Numbered from the stretch's first letter, positions 1-6,582 are shown. The stretch is 7,364 nt of DNA from Candidatus Hydrogenedentota bacterium (GCA_011046175.1 DSBB01000055.1:1-7364), one strand, 5' to 3'. The notes: generated by a model not told the origin, from the letters alone. Numbers and translations: made by a program.

Positions 1-1
1 A

Positions 2-220
2 AAGGATATTGATGAAGCCAACGATGCCGCGCTTCGCCAAATCCAGGCGGAGTTCATGGACATCGTCGGGCGCGGCATGGCCAGGCCCAAAGAATCCACC
101 CACCTGTGGAAAGCGCCGCTGCCTGCGGGGTTGCGCCCCGGCTACCACACCCTCCACGTGCGCACCACCGACATGTTTGGCGCGCAGCATGCCGCATCCC
201 GCGTCATCCGCGTGGAGTAA
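2..220 (+). CDS. Calcineurin-like phosphoesterase, C-terminal end (partial)
   Basis: Only the last 72 codons are in the window; the reading frame is open from base 2 to TAA at 218-220 and the start lies upstream. The visible peptide has a 'THLWKAPLPAGLRPGYHTLH' stretch, then V-R-T-T-D-M-F-G and a final S-R-V-I-R-V-E. This matches the C-terminal beta-sandwich domain (MetallophosC type) that follows the catalytic metallophosphatase domain in a family of secreted or periplasmic calcineurin-like phosphoesterases. The metal-binding motifs would lie upstream, so activity cannot be judged. The gene converges with the macro-domain gene, with 6 bases between the two stop codons. Identification rests on remembered family sequence patterns from a short C-terminus and is good but not certain. 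Confidence 0.75.
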   Translation, partial: KDIDEANDAALRQIQAEFMDIVGRGMARPKESTHLWKAPLPAGLRPGYHTLHVRTTDMFGAQHAASRVIRVE

Positions 221-246
221 TTGCGGCTATACAGCCTCCAACGCGG
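208..246. terminator. Possible bidirectional hairpin at convergent gene ends
   Basis: CCGCGTGGAG (208-217) can pair with CTCC-A-ACGCGG (236-246), giving a 10-bp stem with one bulged A. The 18-base loop contains both stop codons, and within it GGCT/AGCC (225-228, 233-236) can form a small inner hairpin. Its position exactly between two convergent genes suits a shared terminator. There is no T-run on either side, so intrinsic termination is doubtful. Confidence 0.3.
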
Positions 247-757
247 CGCGAAACGCATGGAACGTGTCCGGGCCGAAGAGCACGAAGCGGACCCGCTCAA
301 TACCGGTGTGCGTTTCGAGAAACGCTTTCACGGTTTCCAGCGCGATACGCGCCGCCGCCGGGATGGGATAGCCATAGACCCCGCAACTTACTGCGGGAAA
401 CGCCACCGTCTTTACCCCGTTTTCCAGCGCCACCTCGAGGCTCCGGCGATAACAACCTGCCAGCAGTTCCGCCTCGCCGCGCGTGCCGTCGCGGTATCTT
501 GGCCCGACGGTGTGGATGACGTATTTCGCCGGCAGCCGTCCGCCCGTCGTGATCTTCGCGTCGCCGGTCTTGCAGCCGCCCAGTGTGCGGCATTCCGCCA
601 GAATCGCCGGCCCGCCCGCGCGGTGGATGGCCCCATCCACCCCGCCGCCGCCCAGAAGGCTCTCGTTTGCCGCGTTCACAATCGCATCCACGGCTTCCTT
701 GGTGATATCGCCCTGAACCACCTCGATAACAGCCCCGTTGATTTGTTTCTGCATCAT
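227..757 (-). CDS. Macro-domain ADP-ribose hydrolase (YmdB/MacroD-like)
   Basis: A 176-residue single-domain macro protein, predicted to bind ADP-ribose and to hydrolyse O-acetyl-ADP-ribose or remove mono-ADP-ribose from proteins in the cytosol. Seen in the sequence: the G-D-I-T segment (residues 16-19) that contacts adenine, the N-A-A-N motif (28-31), the G-G-G-G-V-D loop (36-41) followed by A-I-H (43-45), and G-V-Y-G-Y-P (126-131) of the second phosphate loop. N31 and D41 align with N25 and D35 of E. coli YmdB, the residues implicated in catalysis, so the enzyme should be active. Length is normal for the family. The frame is open from a GTG at 763, but that codon overlaps the AGGAGG Shine-Dalgarno (768-763); ATG at 757 (5-base spacing) or 754 (8-base spacing) is therefore the likelier start. 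It is divergent from the kinase gene, so the 126 bases between them hold both promoters. Confidence 0.93.
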   Translation of the reverse strand: MMQKQINGAVIEVVQGDITKEAVDAIVNAANESLLGGGGVDGAIHRAGGPAILAECRTLGGCKTGDAKITTGGRLPAKYVIHTVGPRYRDGTRGEAELLAGCYRRSLEVALENGVKTVAFPAVSCGVYGYPIPAAARIALETVKAFLETHTGIERVRFVLFGPDTFHAFRAALEAV

Positions 758-793
758 GAACACCTCCTCAAAAGAAAACCCATACCCACCCCA

Positions 794-799
794 ATCATA
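794..799 (-). promoter_or_regulatory. Candidate -10 element for the macro-domain gene
   Basis: On the minus strand TATGAT (799-794) would give a transcript starting near 787 and a leader of about 30 bases carrying the AGGAGG ribosome site. No convincing -35 hexamer stands 16-18 bases upstream, so this is only a candidate. Confidence 0.25.
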
Positions 800-845
800 C
801 TATCGAAGCGGTCCGGCCATGCGCAAGGAAAACGCCTGGTTGCAT

Positions 846-888
846 TTGTGAAATCATAGGCTTGCCGTGTATGATCGCCCCCTATGAT
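846..888 (+). promoter_or_regulatory. Candidate leaderless promoter with inverted repeat for the kinase gene
   Basis: TTGTGA (846-851) and TATGAT (870-875) are separated by 18 bases and resemble sigma-70 -35 and -10 hexamers. Transcription would begin near 882, and the ATG is at 884, so the mRNA would be leaderless or nearly so. That agrees with the lack of any Shine-Dalgarno before this ATG. A perfect 8-bp inverted repeat, ATCATAGG (853-860) and CCTATGAT (881-888), brackets the -10 element and includes the start codon, so it could be a repressor operator. Spacing and hexamer matches are seen; function is inferred. Confidence 0.4.
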
Positions 889-2611
889 ACCAGTGACGTG
901 TTCACAGTGTGGGCTGAGCATATTTGTTCCTCCGGAGGTGCAGGGGCGCGAGGGGATATGTTTTCGTTGCGGCCTCCCCCTGATCATTCCATCGGAGGCG
1001 GGACGTTCGCGTCATGACAACCTGAATTATGAACGGGGCGACCGCATTGCCGACCGATACGTGGTGAAGGAACAGATTGGCAAGGGCGGGATGGGGGTCG
1101 TGTATCGCGCACTGGACACGCTGGTGCAGGACATGGTGGCGCTGAAGTTTCTGCATCCGAACATTCTGCGGACGGAGCAGGGCCGCCAGTTGTTCATCCG
1201 GGAGGTGCAGATCGCGCGCCGGCTCCGCCACGAAAACATCGTGGCCGTGCATGATGTCAGTTGGACTGCCGAGGGGATTCTCTACCTTTCGATGGAATTT
1301 GCGCAGGGGCACTCCCTGCGCGCGCTGTTGCGGCGATACCGCCATGAGCGTCGCGTCATTCCCGTGCGCCTCGCGGTGACCTATCTCCGCCAGATTCTTG
1401 TGGCGCTGGATTATGCCCATCACACGGTGATCCACCGCGACATCAAGCCGGAAAACGTGATGGTGATGCCCAACGAGCGGGTGAAGGTGCTTGATTTCGG
1501 CTTGGCCAAGGCGGCGCACGAGGAGTATTTTCAGGAGGGTGACGAAGAGAAGACCTCGCGGATGGTGGGCACTTGGGCCTATGCCGCGCCGGAGCAGCGC
1601 AAGCGGCAAAAGGTGGACCTGCGCGCAGACGTCTACGCCGTGGGACTGCTCATGCACGAACTGCTCACCTTGCGCACGCCGCTGGATGACCCTGTCGAGG
1701 TCGTGGATGTGCGGCATGATGTGTCGCCCTCGCTGATATCCGTCCTGGAGCGCGCCTTGGCGGTTGAAAAGGAGCAGCGCTGGCCCTCGGCAAAGGACTT
1801 CCGCATCGCGCTGGAAACCGCCTTCGAGGAATCCTATCGCAAGACGGTCGCGGTCTTTGACAGCGACGGGATGGTGAAAACCCCGTCCACCAAAGGCATG
1901 GTCTTTCTGGAGGGGGGCCATTTTTTGATGGGCAATAATGAAGTGCGGGAGGAAGCCCCGGAGCACGAAGTGCTTGTGCGGCCGTTCTGGATGGACGCAT
2001 ACCCGGTGACCAACAAGCAGTACCAGGAATATCTGGAGGAGACCGGGGCGCCGGCGCCGCGTTTTTGGCATGATCCCCAGTACAATGGCCCGAATCAGCC
2101 GGTGACCGGGGTGAGTTGGGCGGAAGCCAAGGCCTACGCCGCCTGGGCCGGGAAGACCCTGCCCACCGAGGGGCAGTGGGAATTCGCCGCGCGCGGCCGC
2201 GAAAACCGGAAATATCCCTGGGGCAATCTGCCGCCGGATGCCACGCTCGCCAATTTCAACGACAATCTTGGCATGCCCTCTGTTGTGACGATGCACGAAG
2301 ACGGCGGCACGCCAGAAGGCATATACGATCTCGCGGGCAACGTCTATGAATGGATGCTGGACCCTTTTGTGAGTTATACCGCAAAACGGCAAAACCCGCA
2401 GTTCGCCGCCGCCGCGCCGCGCCGCGCGCTCCGCGGCGGATCCTATAAGTCGCCGCCGAATGAACTGCTGTGCACGGCGCGCAAGGGGCTTTTTCCTGAA
2501 GTGCGCGAAAACACCATCGGCTTCCGCTGTGTGATCCCCGCCAGTCGCCTGATTCATGCACAACCCGCCAACACGAACAGCGACGCCCCAGCGGAGAACG
2601 CCTCCGAATAG
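884..2611 (+). CDS. Zinc ribbon - Ser/Thr protein kinase - FGE-sulfatase-like fusion
   Basis: A 575-residue protein with three parts. (1) Residues 1-36 form a zinc ribbon, with cysteine pairs C6/C9 and C26/C29, like the ribbons at the N-terminus of many planctomycete-type proteins. (2) A Hanks-type kinase at about 59-315: glycine loop G66-K-G-G-M-G71, V-A-L-K with K88, H184-R-D-I-K-P-E-N191, D204-F-G, and A235-P-E. All catalytic residues are present, so it should phosphorylate Ser/Thr on protein partners; H-R-D marks an RD kinase that may need activation-loop phosphorylation. (3) A FGE-sulfatase (SUMF1-type, C-type-lectin-related) domain at about 337-552, with V-T-N-K-Q-Y, L-P-T-E-G-Q-W-E, G-N-V-Y-E-W, R-G-G-S and G-F-R-C. 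No transmembrane segment lies between kinase and C-terminal domain, so the protein is probably cytosolic. The two catalytic cysteines of true formylglycine-generating enzyme are missing: S523 stands at the first position, and the only nearby cysteine, C530, aligns with a non-catalytic one. The domain more likely binds a ligand or partner. Chlamydia Pkn1 has a comparable kinase-FGE layout. No Shine-Dalgarno precedes ATG 884; a GTG at 893 is the only nearby alternative and also lacks one. Confidence 0.93.
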   Translation: MIPVTCSQCGLSIFVPPEVQGREGICFRCGLPLIIPSEAGRSRHDNLNYERGDRIADRYVVKEQIGKGGMGVVYRALDTLVQDMVALKFLHPNILRTEQGRQLFIREVQIARRLRHENIVAVHDVSWTAEGILYLSMEFAQGHSLRALLRRYRHERRVIPVRLAVTYLRQILVALDYAHHTVIHRDIKPENVMVMPNERVKVLDFGLAKAAHEEYFQEGDEEKTSRMVGTWAYAAPEQRKRQKVDLRADVYAVGLLMHELLTLRTPLDDPVEVVDVRHDVSPSLISVLERALAVEKEQRWPSAKDFRIALETAFEESYRKTVAVFDSDGMVKTPSTKGMVFLEGGHFLMGNNEVREEAPEHEVLVRPFWMDAYPVTNKQYQEYLEETGAPAPRFWHDPQYNGPNQPVTGVSWAEAKAYAAWAGKTLPTEGQWEFAARGRENRKYPWGNLPPDATLANFNDNLGMPSVVTMHEDGGTPEGIYDLAGNVYEWMLDPFVSYTAKRQNPQFAAAAPRRALRGGSYKSPPNELLCTARKGLFPEVRENTIGFRCVIPASRLIHAQPANTNSDAPAENASE

Positions 2612-2676
2612 CGCGTCGCGTGATGCGCGTTGCGGCGTTAGACAATGCCGCCAAGGCTTGTATTCAGACATGGAAC

Positions 2677-2705
2677 AGCCCCGCCGGAATCGTTCCGGCG
2701 GGGCT
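2677..2705 (+). terminator. Hairpin terminator after the kinase gene
   Basis: AGCCCCGCCGGAA (2677-2689) and TTCCGGCGGGGCT (2693-2705) make a perfect 13-bp G+C-rich stem with a TCG loop, 66 bases after the kinase stop codon. Only a weak T-containing tail (TGCGTT) follows. The stem strength and position support a transcription terminator, or an RNA 3'-end-protecting structure. Confidence 0.65.
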
Positions 2706-2835
2706 TGCGTTACACTACCATCTTGTTGCGCGCGTTCCTGTTCTATAACGAGTCAGGACCGACCTCGCAAGCCCCCTGGAAATGGAGAGGAAGGGTTTTT
2801 CGGGAAAGATCAGGGAAAGCCCTCCATAAGGCTTC

Positions 2836-2878
2836 GCCTCCCCTGTAAACGATGAAAACGCGGGAAATTTTCAAGGCA
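2836..2878 (+). repeat. 43-bp direct repeat, left copy
   Basis: This copy matches 3081-3123 at 39 of 43 positions, with an exact offset of 245 bases; weaker similarity runs about 8 bases further upstream. It begins GCCTCCCC, contains TAAACGATGAAAA and GCGGGAAATT, and ends in GCA. The tandem array starts at its last base. The two copies either form the edges of a composite repeat element or are relics of a duplication that accompanied insertion. Confidence 0.8.
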
Positions 2879-2992
2879 ATGTTGTCACTTCGGTCGCAAT
2901 GTTGTCACTTCGGTCGCAATGTTGTCACTTCGGTCGCAATGTTGTCATTTCGGTCATAATGTTGTCATTTCGGTCATAATGTTGTCATTTCG
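2878..2992 (+). repeat. 20-bp tandem repeat array, 5.75 copies
   Basis: Consensus unit AATGTTGTCAYTTCGGTCRY, head to tail without spacers. Units 1-3 (2878-2937) are identical to each other (CACTTCGGTCGC ending); units 4-5 (2938-2977) are identical to each other and differ at three positions (CATTTCGGTCAT ending). A sixth, partial unit (2978-2992) runs directly into the left arm of the palindrome at 2981. The unit thus repeats the outer end of that palindromic element. The clean two-block pattern suggests recent slippage or unequal exchange. Confidence 0.92.
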
Positions 2993-3060
2993 AGCGTAGC
3001 GAGAAATCTTCACCACAGGTCAAGTTTTCTCGGTCGCTACGCTCCCTCGAAATGACAAAC
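2981..3060. repeat. Imperfect palindromic (MITE- or REP-like) element
   Basis: The left arm (2981-3010) and right arm (3022-3060) are inverted copies around an 11-base centre. Paired blocks are GTCATTTCGA (2984-2993) with TCGAAATGAC (3047-3056), and GCGTAGCGA (2994-3002) with TCGCTACGC (3034-3042); the right arm has short insertions between blocks. Sequences beginning GTCATTTCGAGCG recur as dispersed repeats in many bacterial genomes, as I recall. No transposase is encoded here. Non-autonomous mobile repeat is the best description. Confidence 0.75.
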
Positions 3061-3080
3061 GCAATCGAGCATGAGCCTTT

Positions 3081-3123
3081 GCCTCCCCCGTAAACGATGA
3101 AAATGCGGGAAATTCTCAAAGCA
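3081..3123 (+). repeat. 43-bp direct repeat, right copy
   Basis: Second copy of the repeat at 2836-2878, in the same orientation, with four substitutions. It lies 20 bases beyond the right arm of the palindrome. Together the two copies enclose 202 bases that contain both the tandem array and the palindrome. Confidence 0.8.
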
Positions 3124-3257
3124 GCGCATGGATTTGTAAGTCCCCCAGCGTGTTGTTGCACAACCCGGATGGAGATGTCGTCATTTGGATCAAAGCAGCC
3201 CAATCTCAAGCAGATCGCAATCCCCGGAAGTCCTGTGGGTCGCTGGCGGGAATGCCG

Positions 3258-4703
3258 TCAGCGGCTCAGGAAGCCCTTGGGCGGGTCGGGGGTGGGAACG
3301 TACTCATGGGGATAGGTATTGGGCGTGAAGCGGACCGGGGTGGTGAACTTGTGGTGGAATCCGTCGCCGGCGTCAAAGGTCAACTCGACAAAGAACGCGG
3401 TCCAGCCTTTTTCGGGCGTCTCCACGCGGCCCACATAAGACCCGTCGGCCTCTTTTTCGAGCAGTGTTTCGGTGTAGGCAGTGCCCAGGATTTTATAAGT
3501 GCGGAAGTCCCGCGCTTCGGGATTGGTTCCCTGCCAGAGTTTTACTGCCACCGGCGTGTCCGGCGTGGTCACCCGCGTGGTGTTGCCATCGGGGAACGAC
3601 CACGCATAGGTCGGCAGTGCTTTGCCTTCGACGATTGCCCGGAAGAAGGTGAGCAGGCTCAGGGGCGCGTCGGAAGGCAGCAGCGCGTGGCCGACGTTCG
3701 GCACGTATCTCAGATAGGTTGGCCCTTTCAGGTCATCAATGTAGAACAGCGAGGAGTCGGGGCAGAAGAATTCGTCCTGGGTGCCGTTCATGATGAGTTT
3801 CGGCATGGTGAGCCGGTCCCGGTATGAATAGGGTTCAACGAGCCGCATCAGCGCCGCGAATTCCGGCGTTTCCATCCAATCCATGATCTTCATGTGGGCG
3901 TAGTCGTTGATGGCCGGCGCCCATTCGCCGTACATCGCATAATGATGGCGGAAAGAGGGGATAAGATTGAGCAGGTCAATGACGGCGGGGACGATGGCGA
4001 TGACCCGATTGTCCACGATTGCCGTAGTCCAAGTGGTCCAGCCGCGCTTCGATCCGCCCGCGACGATGAAGTCACGCACGGTTACGCCGCCGCCCTCTTC
4101 GCCCGCGCAGAAGGATTGAATCGCGTCCATGGCGCGCACCGCGGCCTTGGTCATCGGCATGCGCAACGGCCAGGTTTCATCCCCCGTGCGCATGTAGCGG
4201 TCCCATGTGTACGCAATGGTGGCGTCTTCGGAACGGTTCCGCTCCTCATCGGCGAAGCGCAGCGGCTGGTTGGGCACCTGGTGCAGCGCGGCGGCCACGC
4301 AATTCGTTGTGCGGGCCACATGCAGCACCATGGGATCGGGCGCATTCGGGGCGGGCCGGTTGTTCCCGCCGCCGCTGATGAGGAGCAGGGCCGTCTCATG
4401 CGCCGGTTGGTCCGGCACGACCACCATCAGCCAATGCTTCCAGACCGGACGGTCCACCTCCGACTCCGTGCGCCACGCCTGCGAGGTGAGGTCCAGCACA
4501 TAAATCTTGCCGCCATCATACGTGTCGGTCCGGTGCAATGCATACGCATAATGCGCGTCCGGCGCATACACATAGCGGTCCAGTCCCGTGGGATTCGCCG
4601 TTTCGCGGGCGAACGCCGCCGAATTCTCGGCGGAGAACACCGGAACAGCGGCAAAAAGCAACAAGCCAAGGCACAGGGCAGTCCATCTTGCGCGTATTCT
4701 CAT
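3258..4703 (-). CDS. PhoPQ-activated pathogenicity-related (PqaA-type) alpha/beta hydrolase, exported
   Basis: A 481-residue protein of the PhoPQ_related family, whose founding member PqaA is a PhoP/PhoQ-induced protein of Salmonella; substrates in this family are unknown. Residues 1-24 form a signal peptide (basic M-R-I-R-A-R, then a Leu/Ala-rich core, cleavage near V-F-S-A), so the protein is exported to the periplasm or beyond. The mature part is an alpha/beta hydrolase: nucleophile elbow G216-G-S218-K-R-G, a candidate acid at D310 in N-G-T-Q-D-E, and a candidate His at H339 in N-V-G-H-A. W-x-x-Y and L-I-S-G-G-G-N (108-114) also fit the family. A beta-rich C-terminal region (about 380-470) follows the hydrolase fold. 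The start ATG has a GAAAGGA ribosome site 8 bases upstream. It lies 182 bases downstream of the porin-like gene on the same strand. That gap has TTGAAA and TATACAAT-like hexamers, but not at sensible spacing, so I name no promoter. Confidence 0.9.
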   Translation of the reverse strand: MRIRARWTALCLGLLLFAAVPVFSAENSAAFARETANPTGLDRYVYAPDAHYAYALHRTDTYDGGKIYVLDLTSQAWRTESEVDRPVWKHWLMVVVPDQPAHETALLLISGGGNNRPAPNAPDPMVLHVARTTNCVAAALHQVPNQPLRFADEERNRSEDATIAYTWDRYMRTGDETWPLRMPMTKAAVRAMDAIQSFCAGEEGGGVTVRDFIVAGGSKRGWTTWTTAIVDNRVIAIVPAVIDLLNLIPSFRHHYAMYGEWAPAINDYAHMKIMDWMETPEFAALMRLVEPYSYRDRLTMPKLIMNGTQDEFFCPDSSLFYIDDLKGPTYLRYVPNVGHALLPSDAPLSLLTFFRAIVEGKALPTYAWSFPDGNTTRVTTPDTPVAVKLWQGTNPEARDFRTYKILGTAYTETLLEKEADGSYVGRVETPEKGWTAFFVELTFDAGDGFHHKFTTPVRFTPNTYPHEYVPTPDPPKGFLSR

Positions 4704-4885
4704 GGGAAAAATCCTTTCATTAGGGGTTAATTGTATAGACTAATTACTCCGGACGCTTGTTTCAAATCAGGAACAAAAAGAGGCATTTGCAAAATCATCG
4801 TTGTCGATCAGTGCTGTACAAAATAATCTTGGTGCGGTGAACCGAACACAAATGGAAGCGTGTGCCTCAGATGGGCGAATTGTCA

Positions 4886-6379
4886 TCAAAACGAATAGCG
4901 CGCGCCGGCGTAGATGTTGGTGTTGCGCTGGAACTGACCGAAGAAGGTCGTTTTTGACGCGCCGAGGAATACGTTCGCGCCGCCTTCCACCGTCCAGTGG
5001 TCGTTTATCTTATACTGCACGTTGGGGCGGAGATAGGCGTCGAGGTCGCTGGGGCTGAAGTAGGTGAACATGGACAGGATGAGGTTCTGGTTGAGCATGA
5101 GTTTGGTCAGGCGCGCGGTGAGCACGTGGCGCGCCGGGTCCTTGGGCGTGACCCAGAAGGGCAGGTTCCGTTTGTACTTGTCGTAGTGCATCATCACTTC
5201 CACGTAATACTGGACGCCGCCCGTGAAATCCTTCATCAACTCGCGTTCATAACCGGCCAGAAAACGAAACTCGCTGTTGTTGATGAGCATGTTGTCGCCG
5301 GCGCGGTTCTGGCGCGAGTCGAAGTAGCCGAGTTCGACATTCGCCATGCCCTTGCCGATGGGGCCGCGCAGGCTCGCGCCGTACACGTTCAGCCGGGGGA
5401 ACCGCGCCTGCATGAACGGGGTGAGCCGCTGGCCGCCGGGGCTTTTCCAGAACCCGGTGTAGCTGTAGAGCGCCGCTTCATACTTGCCGAAACTGCGATA
5501 GGCGCGCAGCGCGATTTCGTGGTCCTTGAACCAGCCGTTCGGCGCGGCGTAGTCCAGTTCCCTGCGGCGGCCGTCGTATCTCTTGAACATCGGATTCCAG
5601 AAACTGATCCGGTCGCCGGTGATCATGCGGTCCGGCTCGAAGAGCGGCGTGTACACCACCTCGAAGTTCAGGAGGTCGAAATACAGCCCCGCCTTGATCG
5701 CATTGGACGGCGCTTTGAGGTATTCCACGTCGCGTCCGATGAAGAACGAGTTCCAGTCCTTGGGAAACATGTCGTTGATGAAAAGCAGATCGCCCGTGCC
5801 CCAGGTCAGAATCTGCCGCCCGATCCGGAAATCCAGATGCCGCGTCGCGGTCCACGTCAGCCGCGCCTGGCGCACATCAATCCCGCTCTCATCAAAGACC
5901 ACCCCGTCGAGATAGGCGTCGGCGGTCGCCTCGGCGACAAGTTGCTTCCAGGCGTACTCGCTCTTCAACTGCACGCGCGTCTCCGCCATTGTCGCGGCCA
6001 CACGCGCCGCCGGGTCGCGCTGCGTGCGCACGCCTCCGCGCGCCTCCCAGAACCCGTGGAGCGGCGGCAGCCGATCCCGCAGCCGCAGTTTTTCCCTGTC
6101 GTCCTCCGGCGGCGGCGCTTCGCCGGGCGCGGCATCCAACCCGACGGGCAGGGCGGGTTCCTCGGAAGGCGTCGGCGCGGCAGGCCCCAACCCTGCCGGG
6201 AGTTCCGGCTCCGCCGCCGACGCCGGCGCCACCGGCGCAAGCCCGGCAGGCAACGCAGGCTCCTCTTTTTCGGGTGCAGGCGCCGGCGCAAGCCCGGCGG
6301 GCAACGGCGGTTCGCCAGCATGCGCAGCCATGCCGAGCGCCACACTGAGCAACGCCACGACCAACAATCGCGCGGCCAT
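4886..6379 (-). CDS. Outer-membrane beta-barrel (porin-like) with proline-rich N-terminal repeats
   Basis: A 497-residue exported protein. Residues 1-21 are a signal peptide with an A-H-A cleavage site. Residues 24-92 are four imperfect 17-18-residue repeats of the form P-x-L-P-A-G-L-x-P-x-A-P ending in acidic residues; this looks like a flexible periplasmic spacer. From about 108 onward the chain alternates polar and aromatic/aliphatic residues in amphipathic strands. It contains R-I-G-R-Q-I-L-T-W-G-T-G-D (186-197) and I-N-D-M-F-P-K-D-W-N (201-210), a signature I associate with DUF1302-like and alginate-export-like porins. It ends in R-Y-S-F; a C-terminal aromatic is the usual signal for BAM-mediated barrel insertion. 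The likely role is passive or substrate-selective transport across the outer membrane; the substrate is unknown. The start is supported by AGGAG 7 bases before the ATG; an overlapping upstream ATG is in another frame. The exact family is less certain than the barrel assignment. Confidence 0.8.
   Translation of the reverse strand: MAARLLVVALLSVALGMAAHAGEPPLPAGLAPAPAPEKEEPALPAGLAPVAPASAAEPELPAGLGPAAPTPSEEPALPVGLDAAPGEAPPPEDDREKLRLRDRLPPLHGFWEARGGVRTQRDPAARVAATMAETRVQLKSEYAWKQLVAEATADAYLDGVVFDESGIDVRQARLTWTATRHLDFRIGRQILTWGTGDLLFINDMFPKDWNSFFIGRDVEYLKAPSNAIKAGLYFDLLNFEVVYTPLFEPDRMITGDRISFWNPMFKRYDGRRRELDYAAPNGWFKDHEIALRAYRSFGKYEAALYSYTGFWKSPGGQRLTPFMQARFPRLNVYGASLRGPIGKGMANVELGYFDSRQNRAGDNMLINNSEFRFLAGYERELMKDFTGGVQYYVEVMMHYDKYKRNLPFWVTPKDPARHVLTARLTKLMLNQNLILSMFTYFSPSDLDAYLRPNVQYKINDHWTVEGGANVFLGASKTTFFGQFQRNTNIYAGARYSF
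6104..6310 (-). repeat. In-frame 51-bp tandem repeats in the porin-like gene (Pro-Ala-Gly-Leu units)
   Basis: Residues 24-40, 41-57, 58-74 and 75-92 are successive copies. All keep a proline at position 1, L-P-A/V-G-L at positions 3-7, and one or more Glu at the end. The first three are exactly 17 residues; the fourth is 18. Divergence in the second half of each unit shows the array is not very recent, but units of this kind can change number by recombination. Confidence 0.85.
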
Positions 6380-6470
6380 TCATGCTCTCCTCTCACCCAA
6401 CACCGTACACGCATCCATGACGCAAAACCAACTCCTCATCCCAGCCCTTTGCCGTATCGTTCATCGGAGC

Positions 6471-6488
6471 GATCAGACCGATCAGACC
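6471..6488 (+). repeat. 9-bp tandem duplication GATCAGACC
   Basis: Two perfect copies of GATCAGACC lie side by side in the spacer between the porin-like gene and the hepT remnant, directly before the first copy of the palindromic repeat. The rest of the spacer 6380-6634 shows no gene. Confidence 0.7.
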
Positions 6489-6493
6489 CAGTT

Positions 6494-6523
6494 CCCTCGT
6501 TACACCGCTCCCGCGGTGTAACG
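6494..6523. repeat. Short palindromic repeat, copy A
   Basis: CGTTACACCGC (6498-6508), a TCCC loop, and GCGGTGTAACG (6513-6523) form a perfect 11-bp stem. The left side extends to CCCTCG as in copy B; the right side diverges after ACG. The family consensus is TCGTTRCACCGC, four bases, GCGGYGYAACGA, with outer CCC/GGGG where complete. Confidence 0.8.
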
Positions 6524-6582
6524 CAGCCCACCGGCGCTCCTGCGCCGCGCCAAGCCACCGCGCCCTTCACGGGGAATGCAGT

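Larger units (their letters stand above)
2612..3257. other. 646-base gene-free, repeat-rich spacer
   Basis: No open frame here looks coding: those present are short, lack ribosome sites and run through repeats. The stretch holds, in order, the kinase terminator hairpin, about 130 bases of unremarkable sequence, the left 43-bp direct repeat, the 20-bp tandem array, the long imperfect palindrome, the right direct repeat, and about 130 bases with nothing recognisable before the end of the PqaA-like gene. An imperfect hairpin (3241-3249 with 3255-3263) overlaps that gene's stop codon but has no T-run. The two flanking protein genes converge on this spacer. Confidence 0.7.

Noticed and set aside
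221..859. 212-codon plus-strand frame opposite the macro-domain gene
   Set aside because: The opposite strand encodes an almost textbook YmdB-like protein; this frame has no domain and crosses the divergent promoter region.
2400..2611. Variable repeat of a diversity-generating retroelement in the FGE/C-type-lectin-like domain
   Set aside because: The fold can host such variation, but there is no reverse transcriptase, no template repeat, and the 25-residue tail after the domain is atypical. No second near-identical copy of this region exists in the window.
902..2671. 589-codon open frame on the minus strand
   Set aside because: It lies antisense to the kinase gene, whose protein shows complete conserved motifs. 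The antisense product is a His/Arg/Gly-rich low-information sequence, as expected for the mirror frame of a G+C-rich gene.
2878..2992. Possible CRISPR array
   Set aside because: The 20-bp units abut with no spacers, and no cas gene is present.
3894..4730. 278-codon plus-strand frame opposite the PqaA-like gene (with 3150-3827 nearby)
   Set aside because: Mirror frames of a gene with a clear signal peptide and hydrolase motifs; no ribosome site or domain.
4727..4770. Promoter for the PqaA-like gene (TTGAAA and TATACAAT on the minus strand)
   Set aside because: The hexamers are separated by 24 bases; the 17-base alternative uses a poor -10 (TAGTCT). Neither is convincing.
4767..4886. 39-codon minus-strand frame whose ATG overlaps the porin-like gene's TGA
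   Set aside because: The overlap resembles translational coupling, but the product has no domain, signal or membrane helix, and its codon use is not gene-like.
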